From positions 97,702-161,701 of the forward strand of contig NZ_WAAU01000030.1 in the NCBI RefSeq assembly GCF_008806755.1: DNA of 64,000 nt. The letters run 5' to 3'. This stretch comes from Tenacibaculum aiptasiae. GTDB taxonomy: Bacteria > Bacteroidota > Bacteroidia > Flavobacteriales > Flavobacteriaceae. Both the position numbers and the translations under genes were made by a program. Of this stretch, positions 9,226 through 18,157 are shown in pieces (the first letter of the stretch is position 1; the number at the start of each line of letters is the position of its first letter). The notes beneath the pieces were generated by a model. That model was not told the origin of the DNA, did not search any database, and saw only the letters and a list, made by a program, of their open reading frames with translations.

Positions 9226-9883
9226 AATTCAATTCAGATTTAAGTATTTAGTTTTATTTGGATTTTTTCTTATTCTTCAATGCGATAAAAAAGAAATCAC
9301 CGAACAAAAAGATTGGAATAAAATATCCAACTCTAAGAAATGGAGTAACTATATTTTATTTATCCAAGATTACCCCCAATCTAAAAAAGCTGAGGAAGCT
9401 ATAAATAAATCTATCTCATTATTTGATGCTGGAGGCTGCTATAGATTCAATTTAAGTTTTGATTCATATTCAAAGAATCATTTATTCAGCCAAGACTCCA
9501 TTATAAACTATGATTCTATAAAAAATATAGCTTTAAACTACCTTGTTAATGGTATCTCAAAAGAAAATAAAAACTTATTAGAAATTAAAATCCCTAACAC
9601 AAATCAACATTACTTAATTTCAAAAGGAATGTTTGAATTAAAATTACCCAAGAGCATTTCCAATCCTTATTTTCAAAAAACCATAATCGAACTAACCAAA
9701 GCAATTAAAGAATACAAAGAATATTTAGCCAAAGAATGGTTTAATAAGCCATATAAACACTTAACTAAAAAAGAAAAAAAATTATTAAATGAAAATGATT
9801 TCCCTAGATTAATATTTTGGAAACACTCAAAACTACCCCCTATTCAACCTGCTAAAAAAGACTCAACATCATATGAACCTTAA
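9218..9883 (+). CDS. Putative lipoprotein, unknown function
   Basis: I do not recognise this protein. It starts with a hydrophobic signal (YLVLFGFFLILQC) ending in a lipobox-like Cys, then a soluble, Lys-rich domain of about 200 aa. There is no ATG upstream of the signal; TTG at 9218, inside the end of the dehydrogenase gene, is the best start, so translation may depend on coupling. It overlaps the nitroreductase gene by 11 bases, so it belongs to the same transcript. Confidence 0.65.
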   Translation: MGRIQFRFKYLVLFGFFLILQCDKKEITEQKDWNKISNSKKWSNYILFIQDYPQSKKAEEAINKSISLFDAGGCYRFNLSFDSYSKNHLFSQDSIINYDSIKNIALNYLVNGISKENKNLLEIKIPNTNQHYLISKGMFELKLPKSISNPYFQKTIIELTKAIKEYKEYLAKEWFNKPYKHLTKKEKKLLNENDFPRLIFWKHSKLPPIQPAKKDSTSYEP

Positions 9884-10616
9884 AAATGAAAAAACAGTAT
9901 CTGAAGCTATTAGCTATAGACGCTCTGTAAGAGTATATGACCCTGAAAAAACTATCGACAGTGCTATCGTAAAAAAATGCTTACAACAAGCTAGCTTAGC
10001 ACCAACAAGTAGCAACATGCAATTGTGGGAATTTTATCATATTACCTCTAAAGAAACAATTGCTAAAATTGCTCCTTTATGTTTTAATCAAAATGCTGCA
10101 AAAACTGCACAGCAATTAGTTGTTTTTGTAGTTCGCAAGGATTTATGGCGAAAACGAGCCAAAGCAAACTTATCTTTTATGGATAAAACTTTTGGTAAAA
10201 ACAATCCAAAATCTGAACAAAGCAGTAGAGAAAAAGTAGCTCGTAACTATTATGGTAAAATTATACCTTTTGCTTACGCTGACTTTATGGGGATTTTAGG
10301 TTTCTTTAAATATTTAATGATTTTAATTACTGGATTGTTCCGACCAATATATCGAGAAGTCCGCAATAGCGACATGCGCATTGTTGCTCATAAAACTTGT
10401 GGGTTAGCAGCTCAAACCTTTATGCTTTCTATGGCAGCTGAAAATTACGATACCTGCCCTATGGAAGGCTCAGACACTTGGAGAGTTAAAAAATTATTAA
10501 ACATACCAAGTAGTGCAGAAATCAATATGATTGTTTCATGCGGTATTCGAAAACCTGAAGGTGTTTATGGCGAACGTTTTAGAATTCCTTTTAACGAAAT
10601 TTATAAAGAAATATAA
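9873..10616 (+). CDS. Nitroreductase-family flavoprotein
   Basis: FMN-dependent oxidoreductase fold. The N-terminal SYRRSVRVYDPEKTID and LAPTSSNMQLWEFY segments are the FMN-binding start of nitroreductases, and GLAAQTFMLSMAAENYDTCPMEG is the typical mid helix. At 247 aa it is slightly long because of an inserted hydrophobic segment near residues 140-158 (FMGILGFFKYLMILITGLF). Substrate unknown. Followed after one base by a lipoprotein gene. Confidence 0.88.
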   Translation: MNLKNEKTVSEAISYRRSVRVYDPEKTIDSAIVKKCLQQASLAPTSSNMQLWEFYHITSKETIAKIAPLCFNQNAAKTAQQLVVFVVRKDLWRKRAKANLSFMDKTFGKNNPKSEQSSREKVARNYYGKIIPFAYADFMGILGFFKYLMILITGLFRPIYREVRNSDMRIVAHKTCGLAAQTFMLSMAAENYDTCPMEGSDTWRVKKLLNIPSSAEINMIVSCGIRKPEGVYGERFRIPFNEIYKEI

Positions 10617-10617
10617 C

Positions 10618-11160
10618 ATGAAAAAGCTATTATTTTTTCTTGTACTTATTATATCAACTACAATAAGTTGTAAACAAAAGAAAACTTCTAAAAAAACTAC
10701 TGAATTTTCCATTACCAATAATGGTATCAACAACATTAACTTACAAGAATGTATTACGATAGACAATCTACAAACTACCTTTCCTTCTTACACTATTATT
10801 TCTAAAGTTGGTCAACAAGACGGACCTGATTATCGTTATTTTGAAGTCTCAAAAGATAATACTATTCTTAATTTCATTATGAATGAGCAAAAAACTTGTA
10901 TTATTAATGAAATTAATGCTCAAACGAATTTAGAAGACATGTATGGAGTAAAAGTTGGAATGACTTATGAAGAAGTAAAGAAATTACGACCTAACATTTC
11001 TCATAAAACAGATTTTCATTTTCATACCATTTTATCTGAACCTAACTCAAATTTACAATACGAAATATCTGGAACTTACAATGGTCCAGACAAACAAGAT
11101 TTTATTTATGAAGAGGTAAAAAAATGGAAAGTAGTACAATTTATAATTAGAGAACATTAA
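10618..11160 (+). CDS. Putative lipoprotein
   Basis: About 180 aa. Lipoprotein signal MKKLLFFLVLIISTTISC with Cys in a lipobox, then a soluble domain of no family I recognise; the segment YGVKVGMTYEEVKKLRP resembles the beginning of small periplasmic beta-type repeats seen in many Bacteroidota lipoproteins. I use the ATG at 10618, because the longer frame lies inside the nitroreductase gene. Likely the last gene of that transcript. Confidence 0.75.
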   Translation: MKKLLFFLVLIISTTISCKQKKTSKKTTEFSITNNGINNINLQECITIDNLQTTFPSYTIISKVGQQDGPDYRYFEVSKDNTILNFIMNEQKTCIINEINAQTNLEDMYGVKVGMTYEEVKKLRPNISHKTDFHFHTILSEPNSNLQYEISGTYNGPDKQDFIYEEVKKWKVVQFIIREH

Positions 11161-11216
11161 CTTGTTGGGGAGCGAAAAACCTACCAATTAAACTTAATAA
11201 AACCACTCATACCCCT

Positions 11217-11582
11217 ATGTATATTCTTCCTATAATTCTTCTCTTAGCTTTAGTTTACACTACTTACAACAAAACAAACCATATAAAACTTCGAAATAAT
11301 TCAAAAAAAATAAAAGCAACTATATTTGAATATAGAAAAGAAAAAAGGCCTTTTAGAAATGATTTCACCTTATTAAATTACCCATACGTAAAAATTGATT
11401 TAGATAACAACGAATACATAATACAGAAATTAAGCTATGCCGACAATCACTCATCTCCCTTTATGATAGGAGAACAAGTTTATGTCTTTTGGCATGAAGA
11501 TAAATTATTATACTGGAATGCTTATGATAGAGGAATCTATAAATACCTCCCTAAAGAATTACTTTCTTGGAATGAAGACTAA
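11217..11582 (+). CDS. DUF3592-like membrane protein
   Basis: 121 aa with one N-terminal membrane helix (LPIILLLALVYTTY) and a small beta domain ending in a YLPKELL segment. The pattern (helix, KIKATIFEYR strand, FMIGEQVYVFW strand) is like DUF3592 proteins, which have no known function. The last 24 bases overlap the end of the convergent penicillin-amidase gene. Confidence 0.6.
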   Translation: MYILPIILLLALVYTTYNKTNHIKLRNNSKKIKATIFEYRKEKRPFRNDFTLLNYPYVKIDLDNNEYIIQKLSYADNHSSPFMIGEQVYVFWHEDKLLYWNAYDRGIYKYLPKELLSWNED

Positions 11583-13943
11583 TTTATTTTCACTTTTTTC
11601 AATCTCTTTTTGATTTATTTTCATTTTCACAAACTCTCCATCTACATACTTTTGAGCCTGATCTTTATAATATGGACTAAATACATTTCCTGATTGACCT
11701 GTTGGCACTATAGCTATACTATTTTCAACATCAGAAAAATCAATTACTCTACGAGTTGATGGTCCTGCTGTAATTTTATAATACCCTGTACTATCCAATT
11801 TAAAAATCTGATTATTAATCACCTCATTACCCCCAATAGTTTCAAACGGACCTACATTAAAAAATTTACGCAAAGCTCCTCCAGCTTTTCCTATTGCATG
11901 CTCATACTCTACACTAATTACTCTTTTCCACATCCAGTTATCTACATTCTCTCCCAATTGATTTTGTAAAAACTCAACTGCATCTACAAAAGCCTTTGTA
12001 ATGATTTCTTCTCGAGTTTCAACTTTATCTTTGGTTAATATATTATCCCACCATACAGACTCTTTTCTTTTAGATTGCTGAGCCAATACCTGATCTTGTA
12101 ATTGAGTATCTATAAATAACTGAAAACTTCCTCCCAATTCATCCTTATAAGTTTCTTTTAAAAACGCATACAAGAATCTATTGTAAATTGTAGCCCCAAC
12201 ACTTTCTTTAGGGTAATCACCTTTCCACTTTTTTAAAACTGAATAAGCTTTTTTTGCTGATGGAGATAATGATTCTTTATCTACTCCTTCTAATAAACTT
12301 TTAGAGATATCAGCTACAGCTGGTGAAGTTACATCATAAATCATTTCAGCAACATCCTGTTTTGTAAAATCGTTTTTAGCCTCTAACAATCCTACTATCC
12401 TTTTAGCTCTATCTTCTGGCTGATAATATCCTGGGTACAATTTACCTCTTACTGAATCTGGTTGATTATTTGCCGAATACACATAATTCCAAGTTGGATT
12501 CACTGCTTGTGGATTCTCTTTAAAATCTAAATATTCTTGAATTTCATCTTTACCAGAAGCTCCATTTAGATACATTCTTGACGATAGACTATCTCTTAAC
12601 TGATATAATTTTGCAGAAGCAAACCAACCCACGTTTCCTTTTGCATCTCCATACATTACATTTAGTCCTGGTGCGTGAATATAAGATGCTCCTTTCTTAA
12701 AACCTTCTATTGATTTTGCATGAGACATTAAATAAGATGCCTCCAACACTTGATTAGGCAATTGAGTATAAATCCAATTCATCGCCACTGGTTTATCATC
12801 TTTAACATGTTCTATTAAGCCATTCATAACAGGACCATGTTTACTTACTTTTACCTGATAAGTTGTATCTGTTCCTCCTTTTACCTTAATTGTTTTATCT
12901 ACTAATTTATATTTTTGATATCCTTCAGATGTTTTATATTCATTAGCATTTTCTGGATTATTTTCTTCAACATAAAAATTCAAATCGTCATTTGCTAACA
13001 TGGTTAATCCGTAAGCATATTCTTTATTATGACCTAACAAAGGAAATGGCATTAAAGCCAAATTAAATCCATAAATTTCATAGTCAGGAGTTTTTAAATG
13101 ACTCTGATACCACACTGATGGCTGTGAAAATGCAATATGAGGGTCGTTTGCAAAAATTACTTTTCCATTCTTTGTTTTCTGTGGAGCTATTACCCATGAA
13201 TTACTTCCTATAAAAGGAGAAACAGGTAGTTTTTCCATAATTTCCTGAACAGCAACTGATAACTCTGCTCGAATCTTTTCTTTATTATTTGATTTATTAA
13301 TTGTTAAATTCTCTTGATATGAATTCATCAACTCATTAATATAAGCCTCTCCCAGCTTTTCTTTTACTTCGGTTAACAGAGGATCAGTTTTATGTGCAAT
13401 TGCAAAACTAAAAGCCATATAACCAAACACATTATACACATCCTTTATGGTATATTTTTCTTTATCTACTCCAACTAAATAATATTCTAAGGGAGTAGTT
13501 CCTTCTTCTATAAATTGATTAACTCCTTTTAAATAAGCTTCAGTCATTTTATAAGCTTCAGAGTTCTTATCTAAATTTTGAATTGTTTTATTCGCAGCCT
13601 CTTCAATTCCTAAACCTGAAAAAAACTTATCTACTCTTACTAAATCTTTACCAAAAAGCTCTGCTAATCTTCCTGCTGCAATTCTTCTTATCAATTCCAT
13701 TTGCCATAATCTATCTTGTGCATGCACATAGCCAAGAGCTGTATAAGCATCTTTTTGATGTTCTGCATTAATATGTGGAACACCAACTTCGTCGTAATAC
13801 ACAGTAACATTATTTGAAATATCAGCTAATTCGAGCTCTCCACTATACTTTGGATGTAATGTTTTGGTAAATAACCACACTCCTACGATTAATAAAACAA
13901 CTAGAATAACTACAATTTTTAGACCTCTTTTTAATAACTTCAT
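11559..13943 (-). CDS. Penicillin amidase family (S45) N-terminal-nucleophile hydrolase
   Basis: Large acylase, 794 aa, that is probably cleaved into alpha and beta chains; the new N-terminal Ser would be S247 in GSNSWVIAP. An N-terminal membrane or signal segment (VVILVVLLIVGVWLF) puts it in the periplasm. DEVGVPHI and GYVHAQDRLWQMELIRR are typical alpha-chain motifs, and IFANDPHI is typical of the beta chain. Known members cleave penicillins, acyl-homoserine lactones or other acylated amines; which one applies here cannot be told. Single gene, divergent from the aminotransferase gene. Confidence 0.92.
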   Translation of the reverse strand: MKLLKRGLKIVVILVVLLIVGVWLFTKTLHPKYSGELELADISNNVTVYYDEVGVPHINAEHQKDAYTALGYVHAQDRLWQMELIRRIAAGRLAELFGKDLVRVDKFFSGLGIEEAANKTIQNLDKNSEAYKMTEAYLKGVNQFIEEGTTPLEYYLVGVDKEKYTIKDVYNVFGYMAFSFAIAHKTDPLLTEVKEKLGEAYINELMNSYQENLTINKSNNKEKIRAELSVAVQEIMEKLPVSPFIGSNSWVIAPQKTKNGKVIFANDPHIAFSQPSVWYQSHLKTPDYEIYGFNLALMPFPLLGHNKEYAYGLTMLANDDLNFYVEENNPENANEYKTSEGYQKYKLVDKTIKVKGGTDTTYQVKVSKHGPVMNGLIEHVKDDKPVAMNWIYTQLPNQVLEASYLMSHAKSIEGFKKGASYIHAPGLNVMYGDAKGNVGWFASAKLYQLRDSLSSRMYLNGASGKDEIQEYLDFKENPQAVNPTWNYVYSANNQPDSVRGKLYPGYYQPEDRAKRIVGLLEAKNDFTKQDVAEMIYDVTSPAVADISKSLLEGVDKESLSPSAKKAYSVLKKWKGDYPKESVGATIYNRFLYAFLKETYKDELGGSFQLFIDTQLQDQVLAQQSKRKESVWWDNILTKDKVETREEIITKAFVDAVEFLQNQLGENVDNWMWKRVISVEYEHAIGKAGGALRKFFNVGPFETIGGNEVINNQIFKLDSTGYYKITAGPSTRRVIDFSDVENSIAIVPTGQSGNVFSPYYKDQAQKYVDGEFVKMKINQKEIEKSENKLVFIPRK

Positions 13944-13960
13944 TTAAGACTGATTTTCTT

Positions 13961-13968
13961 CAAAGATA
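13961..13968 (-). promoter_or_regulatory. -7 element for the penicillin-amidase gene
   Basis: Minus strand reads TATCTTTG, fitting TAnnTTTG, 17 bp before the ATG at 13943. No clear -33 box. Confidence 0.45.
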
Positions 13969-13984
13969 ACAGAAATTTAATTCG

Positions 13985-13992
13985 TATTTTTG
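13985..13992 (+). promoter_or_regulatory. -7 element for the DegT aminotransferase gene
   Basis: TATTTTTG fits TAnnTTTG, 24 bp before the ATG at 14017; together with the minus-strand element it makes a divergent promoter region. Confidence 0.45.
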
Positions 13993-14016
13993 ATGTTCTA
14001 AAAATTCATTTTTCAG

Positions 14017-15144
14017 ATGAAAAAAATACAAATGGTTGACTTACAAAGTCAATATCAAAACATAAAAGATGTTGTAGATGCATCTATTCAAGAAGTTTTA
14101 AATTCATCAGCATATATTAACGGTCCTTACGTTAAAGAATTTCAAGCTGATTTAGAAAAATATCTAGGAGTAAAACATGTAATTCCATGTGCAAATGGTA
14201 CTGATGCTTTGCAAATTGCCATGATGGGATTAGGTTTAGAGCAAGGAGATGAAGTTATTACAGCTGATTTTACCTTTGCTGCTACTGTAGAAGTTATTGG
14301 TTTATTAAAGTTAACTCCAGTTTTAGTTGATGTAGAACCAGATACTTTCAACATGGATATCGAAGCTTTAAAAAAAGCTATCACTCCTAAAACTAAAGCA
14401 ATTGTACCTGTACATTTATTTGGTCAATGTGCTAACATGGAAGCTGTTTTAGCTGTTGCTAAAGAACACAACCTATTTGTTATTGAAGATAACGCACAAG
14501 CTATTGGTGCTGATTACACTTTCTCTGACGGAACCAAGAAAAAAGCAGGAACTATGGGGAATGTAGGAACTACTTCTTTCTTCCCTTCTAAAAATTTAGG
14601 TTGCTACGGTGACGGAGGAGCAATTTTTACTAATGATGATGAATTAGCACACACCTTAAGAGGAATGGTAAATCATGGAATGTACAAACGTTATTACCAT
14701 GATGTAATAGGAGTAAATTCTCGTTTAGATTCTGTACAAGCCGCTGTTTTAAAAGCAAAATTACCTTTACTAGATTCTTATTGCGACGCTCGTAGAAAAG
14801 CTGCAATGTATTATACTGAAGCATTTGCTACTAATGCCAATATTATTACTCCTGCAATTAGTGTTTTCTCAACTCATGTTTTTCATCAATATACTTTAAG
14901 AATTACAAACGGGAAACGAGATGAATTACATCAACATTTGTTAGAGAATAATATTCCAAATGCGATTTATTACCCAGTTCCGTTACATGCTCAAAAAGCA
15001 TATCAGGACGATCGTTATAATGAAGATGATTTTACAATTACAAATCAATTAATAGACGAGGTAATTTCCCTACCAATGCACACTGAATTAAGTGAGGAAC
15101 AATTGTCATTTATTACTAAAACTGTAAATGAATTTGTGGGGTAA
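14017..15144 (+). CDS. DegT/DnrJ/EryC1 family sugar aminotransferase
   Basis: PLP enzyme that normally transfers an amino group to a keto-sugar nucleotide. Visible: ANGTDALQIAM near residue 60, TADFTFAATVEV, VIEDNAQAIGA, and the PLP-lysine segment FFPSKNLGCYGDGG near residue 190. 375 aa, normal. With the GalE-like epimerase two genes on, it suggests nucleotide-sugar metabolism for surface polysaccharide, though no glycosyltransferase lies nearby. Confidence 0.93.
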   Translation: MKKIQMVDLQSQYQNIKDVVDASIQEVLNSSAYINGPYVKEFQADLEKYLGVKHVIPCANGTDALQIAMMGLGLEQGDEVITADFTFAATVEVIGLLKLTPVLVDVEPDTFNMDIEALKKAITPKTKAIVPVHLFGQCANMEAVLAVAKEHNLFVIEDNAQAIGADYTFSDGTKKKAGTMGNVGTTSFFPSKNLGCYGDGGAIFTNDDELAHTLRGMVNHGMYKRYYHDVIGVNSRLDSVQAAVLKAKLPLLDSYCDARRKAAMYYTEAFATNANIITPAISVFSTHVFHQYTLRITNGKRDELHQHLLENNIPNAIYYPVPLHAQKAYQDDRYNEDDFTITNQLIDEVISLPMHTELSEEQLSFITKTVNEFVG

Positions 15145-15147
15145 CAC

Positions 15148-15573
15148 ATGCTCGCTATGAATCAGAAAATAAAAACACTTAAAATAATACATTTAGTCTT
15201 AGTAGCTGGAGTAACGTTTGCGTATTTTTTAATTGGAGATTTTAAAAACATCTTAAATCTTGAAATAGATGACTCCTCTTTAATTTATTCATTTATTCCA
15301 GCACTAGCTTATGTTTCAAGTAATTTTATTTTTAGAAATATTCTCAATAAAATAAAAGAAGACACTTCTGATGATGAAAAATTTGCAATCTTTCAAAGTG
15401 CTTCCGTAGTTAAATGGATTATACTAGAAGCTGCGTGTTTTCTAATTTTATTTTTAAAACCAGATTTTCTTTTATTTGGAGTAATTCTTTTATTTTATTT
15501 ATTACTTCTAGCCCCCAAGGAAGATAAAATATTCAATCTTTTAAAGATTAAAAATCCCAATTTTGAAAAATAG
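15148..15573 (+). CDS. Small membrane protein, unknown function
   Basis: 141 aa with about four hydrophobic helices (LVLVAGVTFAYFLIG; LIYSFIPALAYVS; WIILEAACFLILFL; LLFGVILLFYLLLL). Similar small proteins lie before galE in many flavobacteria, but I know no function. An internal ATG at 15157 (MNQKIK) is at least as good a start as 15148. Tight spacing on both sides places it in the aminotransferase-galE transcript. Confidence 0.7.
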   Translation: MLAMNQKIKTLKIIHLVLVAGVTFAYFLIGDFKNILNLEIDDSSLIYSFIPALAYVSSNFIFRNILNKIKEDTSDDEKFAIFQSASVVKWIILEAACFLILFLKPDFLLFGVILLFYLLLLAPKEDKIFNLLKIKNPNFEK

Positions 15574-15579
15574 CTCATT

Positions 15580-16587
15580 ATGAAAAAAATATTAGTTACA
15601 GGAGGCTTAGGTTTTATAGGTTCACATACTGTAGTTGAATTACAAAATGAAGGTTTTGATGTAGTAATTATTGACGATTTATCCAACTCTAAAATTGAAG
15701 TTTTAGATAATATTACTTCTATTACAGGTACAAAACCAGATTTTCATCAATTAGATTTACGAATAAAAGCAGATGTAAAAAAGTTTTTTGACCATAATAC
15801 CATTGATGGTGTTATTCATTTTGCTGCTTTTAAAGCTGTTGGTGAAAGTGTAAATAAACCATTAGATTATTATGAAAATAATATTGGGAGCTTAGTTTAT
15901 TTATTGCAAGAAATGCGTGATCGAAATATTGATAATTTTATTTTTAGTTCCTCATGTATGGCTTATGGTACTCCTGAAAAACTTCCTATTACAGAGAGTA
16001 CTCCTTCTAACAAAGCTGCTTCTACTTATGCTAATACTAAGCAAATTGGAGAAGAAATTTTAGAAGAAAGTTGTAATGCCTATGGTATGAATGCTATTAC
16101 ACTTAGATATTTTAACCCTATAGGTGCACATGCAAGTGCTAAAATTGGCGAACTTCCTAATGGTGTACCTCAAAACTTAATACCTTTTATAACACAAACT
16201 GTTGCTGGTATTCGTGAACAGTTATCTGTTTTTGGAAACGATTATCCTACTGAGGACGGAACTGCTATTAGAGATTATATTCATGTTGTAGATTTAGCTA
16301 AAGCCCATATTATTGCTTTGCAACGTTTATTAAATAAGAAGAATAAGAAAAACTTTGAACTATTTAATATAGGAACTGGTACGGGAAGCTCTGTTATGCA
16401 AATAATTAATGCTTTTGAAAAGGCCACCAACAAAAAATTAAACTACAAAATAGTAGATAGAAGACCTGGTGATATCAAAGCTATTTATGCTGATACTACA
16501 TTTGCTAACGAAGAATTAAACTGGAAAACAGAAAAAACACTTGAAGAAGCTTTACTTTCCGCTTGGAAGTGGCAAGAAAATCAATAA
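15580..16587 (+). CDS. galE: UDP-glucose 4-epimerase GalE
   Basis: NAD-bound short-chain epimerase interconverting UDP-glucose and UDP-galactose. GGLGFIGSHT is the Rossmann glycine motif at the very start; FSSSCMAYG gives the catalytic Ser region and YANTK the YxxxK pair; LRYFNPIGAH, RDYIHVVDLA and the C-terminal RRPGDIKAIYAD are GalE signatures. 335 aa, normal. Confidence 0.95.
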   Translation: MKKILVTGGLGFIGSHTVVELQNEGFDVVIIDDLSNSKIEVLDNITSITGTKPDFHQLDLRIKADVKKFFDHNTIDGVIHFAAFKAVGESVNKPLDYYENNIGSLVYLLQEMRDRNIDNFIFSSSCMAYGTPEKLPITESTPSNKAASTYANTKQIGEEILEESCNAYGMNAITLRYFNPIGAHASAKIGELPNGVPQNLIPFITQTVAGIREQLSVFGNDYPTEDGTAIRDYIHVVDLAKAHIIALQRLLNKKNKKNFELFNIGTGTGSSVMQIINAFEKATNKKLNYKIVDRRPGDIKAIYADTTFANEELNWKTEKTLEEALLSAWKWQENQ

Positions 16588-16601
16588 ATTTTATTTAGAA
16601 A

Positions 16602-17174
16602 ATGAAGCATCAACTTAAAAAATATATGAATAGGTATGCTTCATTTTCTGATAAAGAAGTAGATCTTTTTTTTACTTATTTGGAAGTCAATACTTATAGT
16701 AAAAAAGATGTTCTATTAAATGTTAATCAAGTTTGTAAACATCATTATTTTATTATTGAAGGCTTACTGAGAGCCCATTATATTAATGAAAAAGGCAATG
16801 ATAAAACAATACAATTTGCTATTGAAAATTGGTGGATTACCAATTTAGAAAGCTACGTAAGAGAAACTCCTTCTACTTTTATAATTGATGCTTTAGAAAA
16901 GTCAATTATTCTCTCAATAAGTAAAGAAAACTTAGAAAAAGCCTTTGTTCAAATTCCAAAATTAGAACGTCTTTTTAGAAAAATTGCAGAAAACACATTG
17001 ATTGCTATACAACGTAAAAACGAATATTACTTAAACCTAAGTAGTAAAGAACGATTTATTACGCTACTTGAAAGCATTCCTGATTTCTTGCAAAGAGTTC
17101 CCATGTACATGATTGCTTCCTATTTAGATATGACTCCAGAATATTTAAGTGAAATAAGAAAAAGTATTTCTTAA
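16602..17174 (+). CDS. Crp/Fnr-family regulator
   Basis: 190 aa. The N-terminal two thirds form a cyclic-nucleotide-binding-like beta roll (VNQVCKHHYFIIEGLLRAHYINEKG); the C-terminal end has a winged-helix recognition segment (IASYLDMTPEYLSEIRKSI) like other Bacteroidota Crp paralogues. cAMP binding is not assured, since the usual phosphate-binding residues are not obvious. It may control the AhpD/DoxX genes just downstream. Confidence 0.85.
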   Translation: MKHQLKKYMNRYASFSDKEVDLFFTYLEVNTYSKKDVLLNVNQVCKHHYFIIEGLLRAHYINEKGNDKTIQFAIENWWITNLESYVRETPSTFIIDALEKSIILSISKENLEKAFVQIPKLERLFRKIAENTLIAIQRKNEYYLNLSSKERFITLLESIPDFLQRVPMYMIASYLDMTPEYLSEIRKSIS

Positions 17175-17206
17175 GATATCTTAAGTAGATTCGGTTTTTC
17201 GACTCC

Positions 17207-17214
17207 TAATTTTG
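17207..17214 (+). promoter_or_regulatory. -7 promoter element before the AhpD-like gene
   Basis: TAATTTTG fits TAnnTTTG, 22 bp before the ATG at 17237. Upstream, AAGATATCTT at 17173-17182 is a 10-bp palindrome and could be an operator for the Crp-like regulator; that is a guess. Confidence 0.4.
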
Positions 17215-17236
17215 TAATACACTTAAAAATAAAATT

Positions 17237-17698
17237 ATGGAACGAATCTCTTACAACGAAGTACCTAAAGGAATGTTTGACGTATTAATGTCTGTTGAAA
17301 ACTATGTAAACAATGCTCCTATCGATTTACAACTTTTAGAATTAATCCGCTACAGAGCAGCTATTTTAAACGGTTGTTCTTATTGTGTAGACATGCACTC
17401 TAAAGAATTAAAACATATTGGAGAAACCGATGTTAGATTGCATGCCGTTAGTATTTGGAACAGCACACCTTATTTTTCTGAAAAAGAACAATCAATACTC
17501 GCTTTTACAGATGCTATAACACACACAAGCTACGATCCTATACCTGAAGAACTCTTTCAAAACTTAACTAAATATTTTACGAAAGAAGAAATAGCTTACT
17601 TAACATTGGCAATTGCTCAAATTAATAGCTGGACTCGCTTAATGAAGTCGTTTAAATTTACTCCTGGAAATTACAAAGTAAGTCAAAATGAAAAATAA
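17237..17698 (+). CDS. Carboxymuconolactone decarboxylase/AhpD-family protein
   Basis: All-helical alkylhydroperoxidase-like protein of 153 aa. The redox pair and proton relay are present in NGCSYCVDMHSKE (CxxC followed by His). Members of this family reduce peroxides or act as disulfide reductants. It overlaps the DoxX-like gene by 11 bases; that pairing, together with a Crp-type regulator, suggests a small redox-stress unit. Confidence 0.9.
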   Translation: MERISYNEVPKGMFDVLMSVENYVNNAPIDLQLLELIRYRAAILNGCSYCVDMHSKELKHIGETDVRLHAVSIWNSTPYFSEKEQSILAFTDAITHTSYDPIPEELFQNLTKYFTKEEIAYLTLAIAQINSWTRLMKSFKFTPGNYKVSQNEK

Positions 17699-18122
17699 AT
17701 ATCTGAAGTTATTTTTACGGCTATCCATAGCATTTGGTTTTTTATCGGCTGTTGCTGATCGTTTTGGACTTTACTCTAAAGAAATTTCTACTTGGGGAAA
17801 CTGGGACTCTTTTGTTGATTTTACTCATTTAATAACCCCTTGGTTTCCAAAAATTATAATTCCTAGCATAGCTATTATAGCTACAATTTTAGAAATTGTT
17901 TTCGCTATTTGCTTAGTATTAGGTTATAAAACTCAATTAACAGCTAAACTTAGTGGAGTGTTACTTTTAATTTTTGGTTTAAGTATGACTTTTTCTTTAG
18001 GCATAAAACCTCCTTTAGATTATTCTGTTTTTGGTATTTCAGCTGCTGCCTTTGCCTTGAGTAACTTTAATGAACCTTATTTAGAAATTGACACTCTTAT
18101 TCCCAATAAAAATGATGCATAA
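17688..18122 (+). CDS. DoxX-like membrane protein
   Basis: 144 aa with four predicted membrane helices (LSIAFGFLSAVADR; IIIPSIAIIATILEIVFAICLVLGY; GVLLLIFGLSMTFSLG; FGISAAAFALSNF). The LRLSIAFGFLSAVADRFG start resembles DoxX/DoxD proteins. Family function is loosely linked to redox work at the membrane. Translationally coupled to the AhpD-like gene. Confidence 0.8.
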   Translation: MKNKYLKLFLRLSIAFGFLSAVADRFGLYSKEISTWGNWDSFVDFTHLITPWFPKIIIPSIAIIATILEIVFAICLVLGYKTQLTAKLSGVLLLIFGLSMTFSLGIKPPLDYSVFGISAAAFALSNFNEPYLEIDTLIPNKNDA

Positions 18123-18150
18123 AAAAAGCCGCTTTATAAGCGGCTTTTTA
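18121..18150. terminator. Bidirectional intrinsic terminator
   Basis: AAAAAGCCGCTT / AAGCGGCTTTTT hairpin with A and T runs on both sides, placed between the convergent DoxX and fabD genes. Confidence 0.9.
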
Positions 18151-18157
18151 AATTTTT

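Noticed and set aside
9218..11160. Lipoproteins around the nitroreductase as parts of a SusCD-type uptake locus
   Set aside because: Neither has SusD features, and no TonB-dependent receptor is near.
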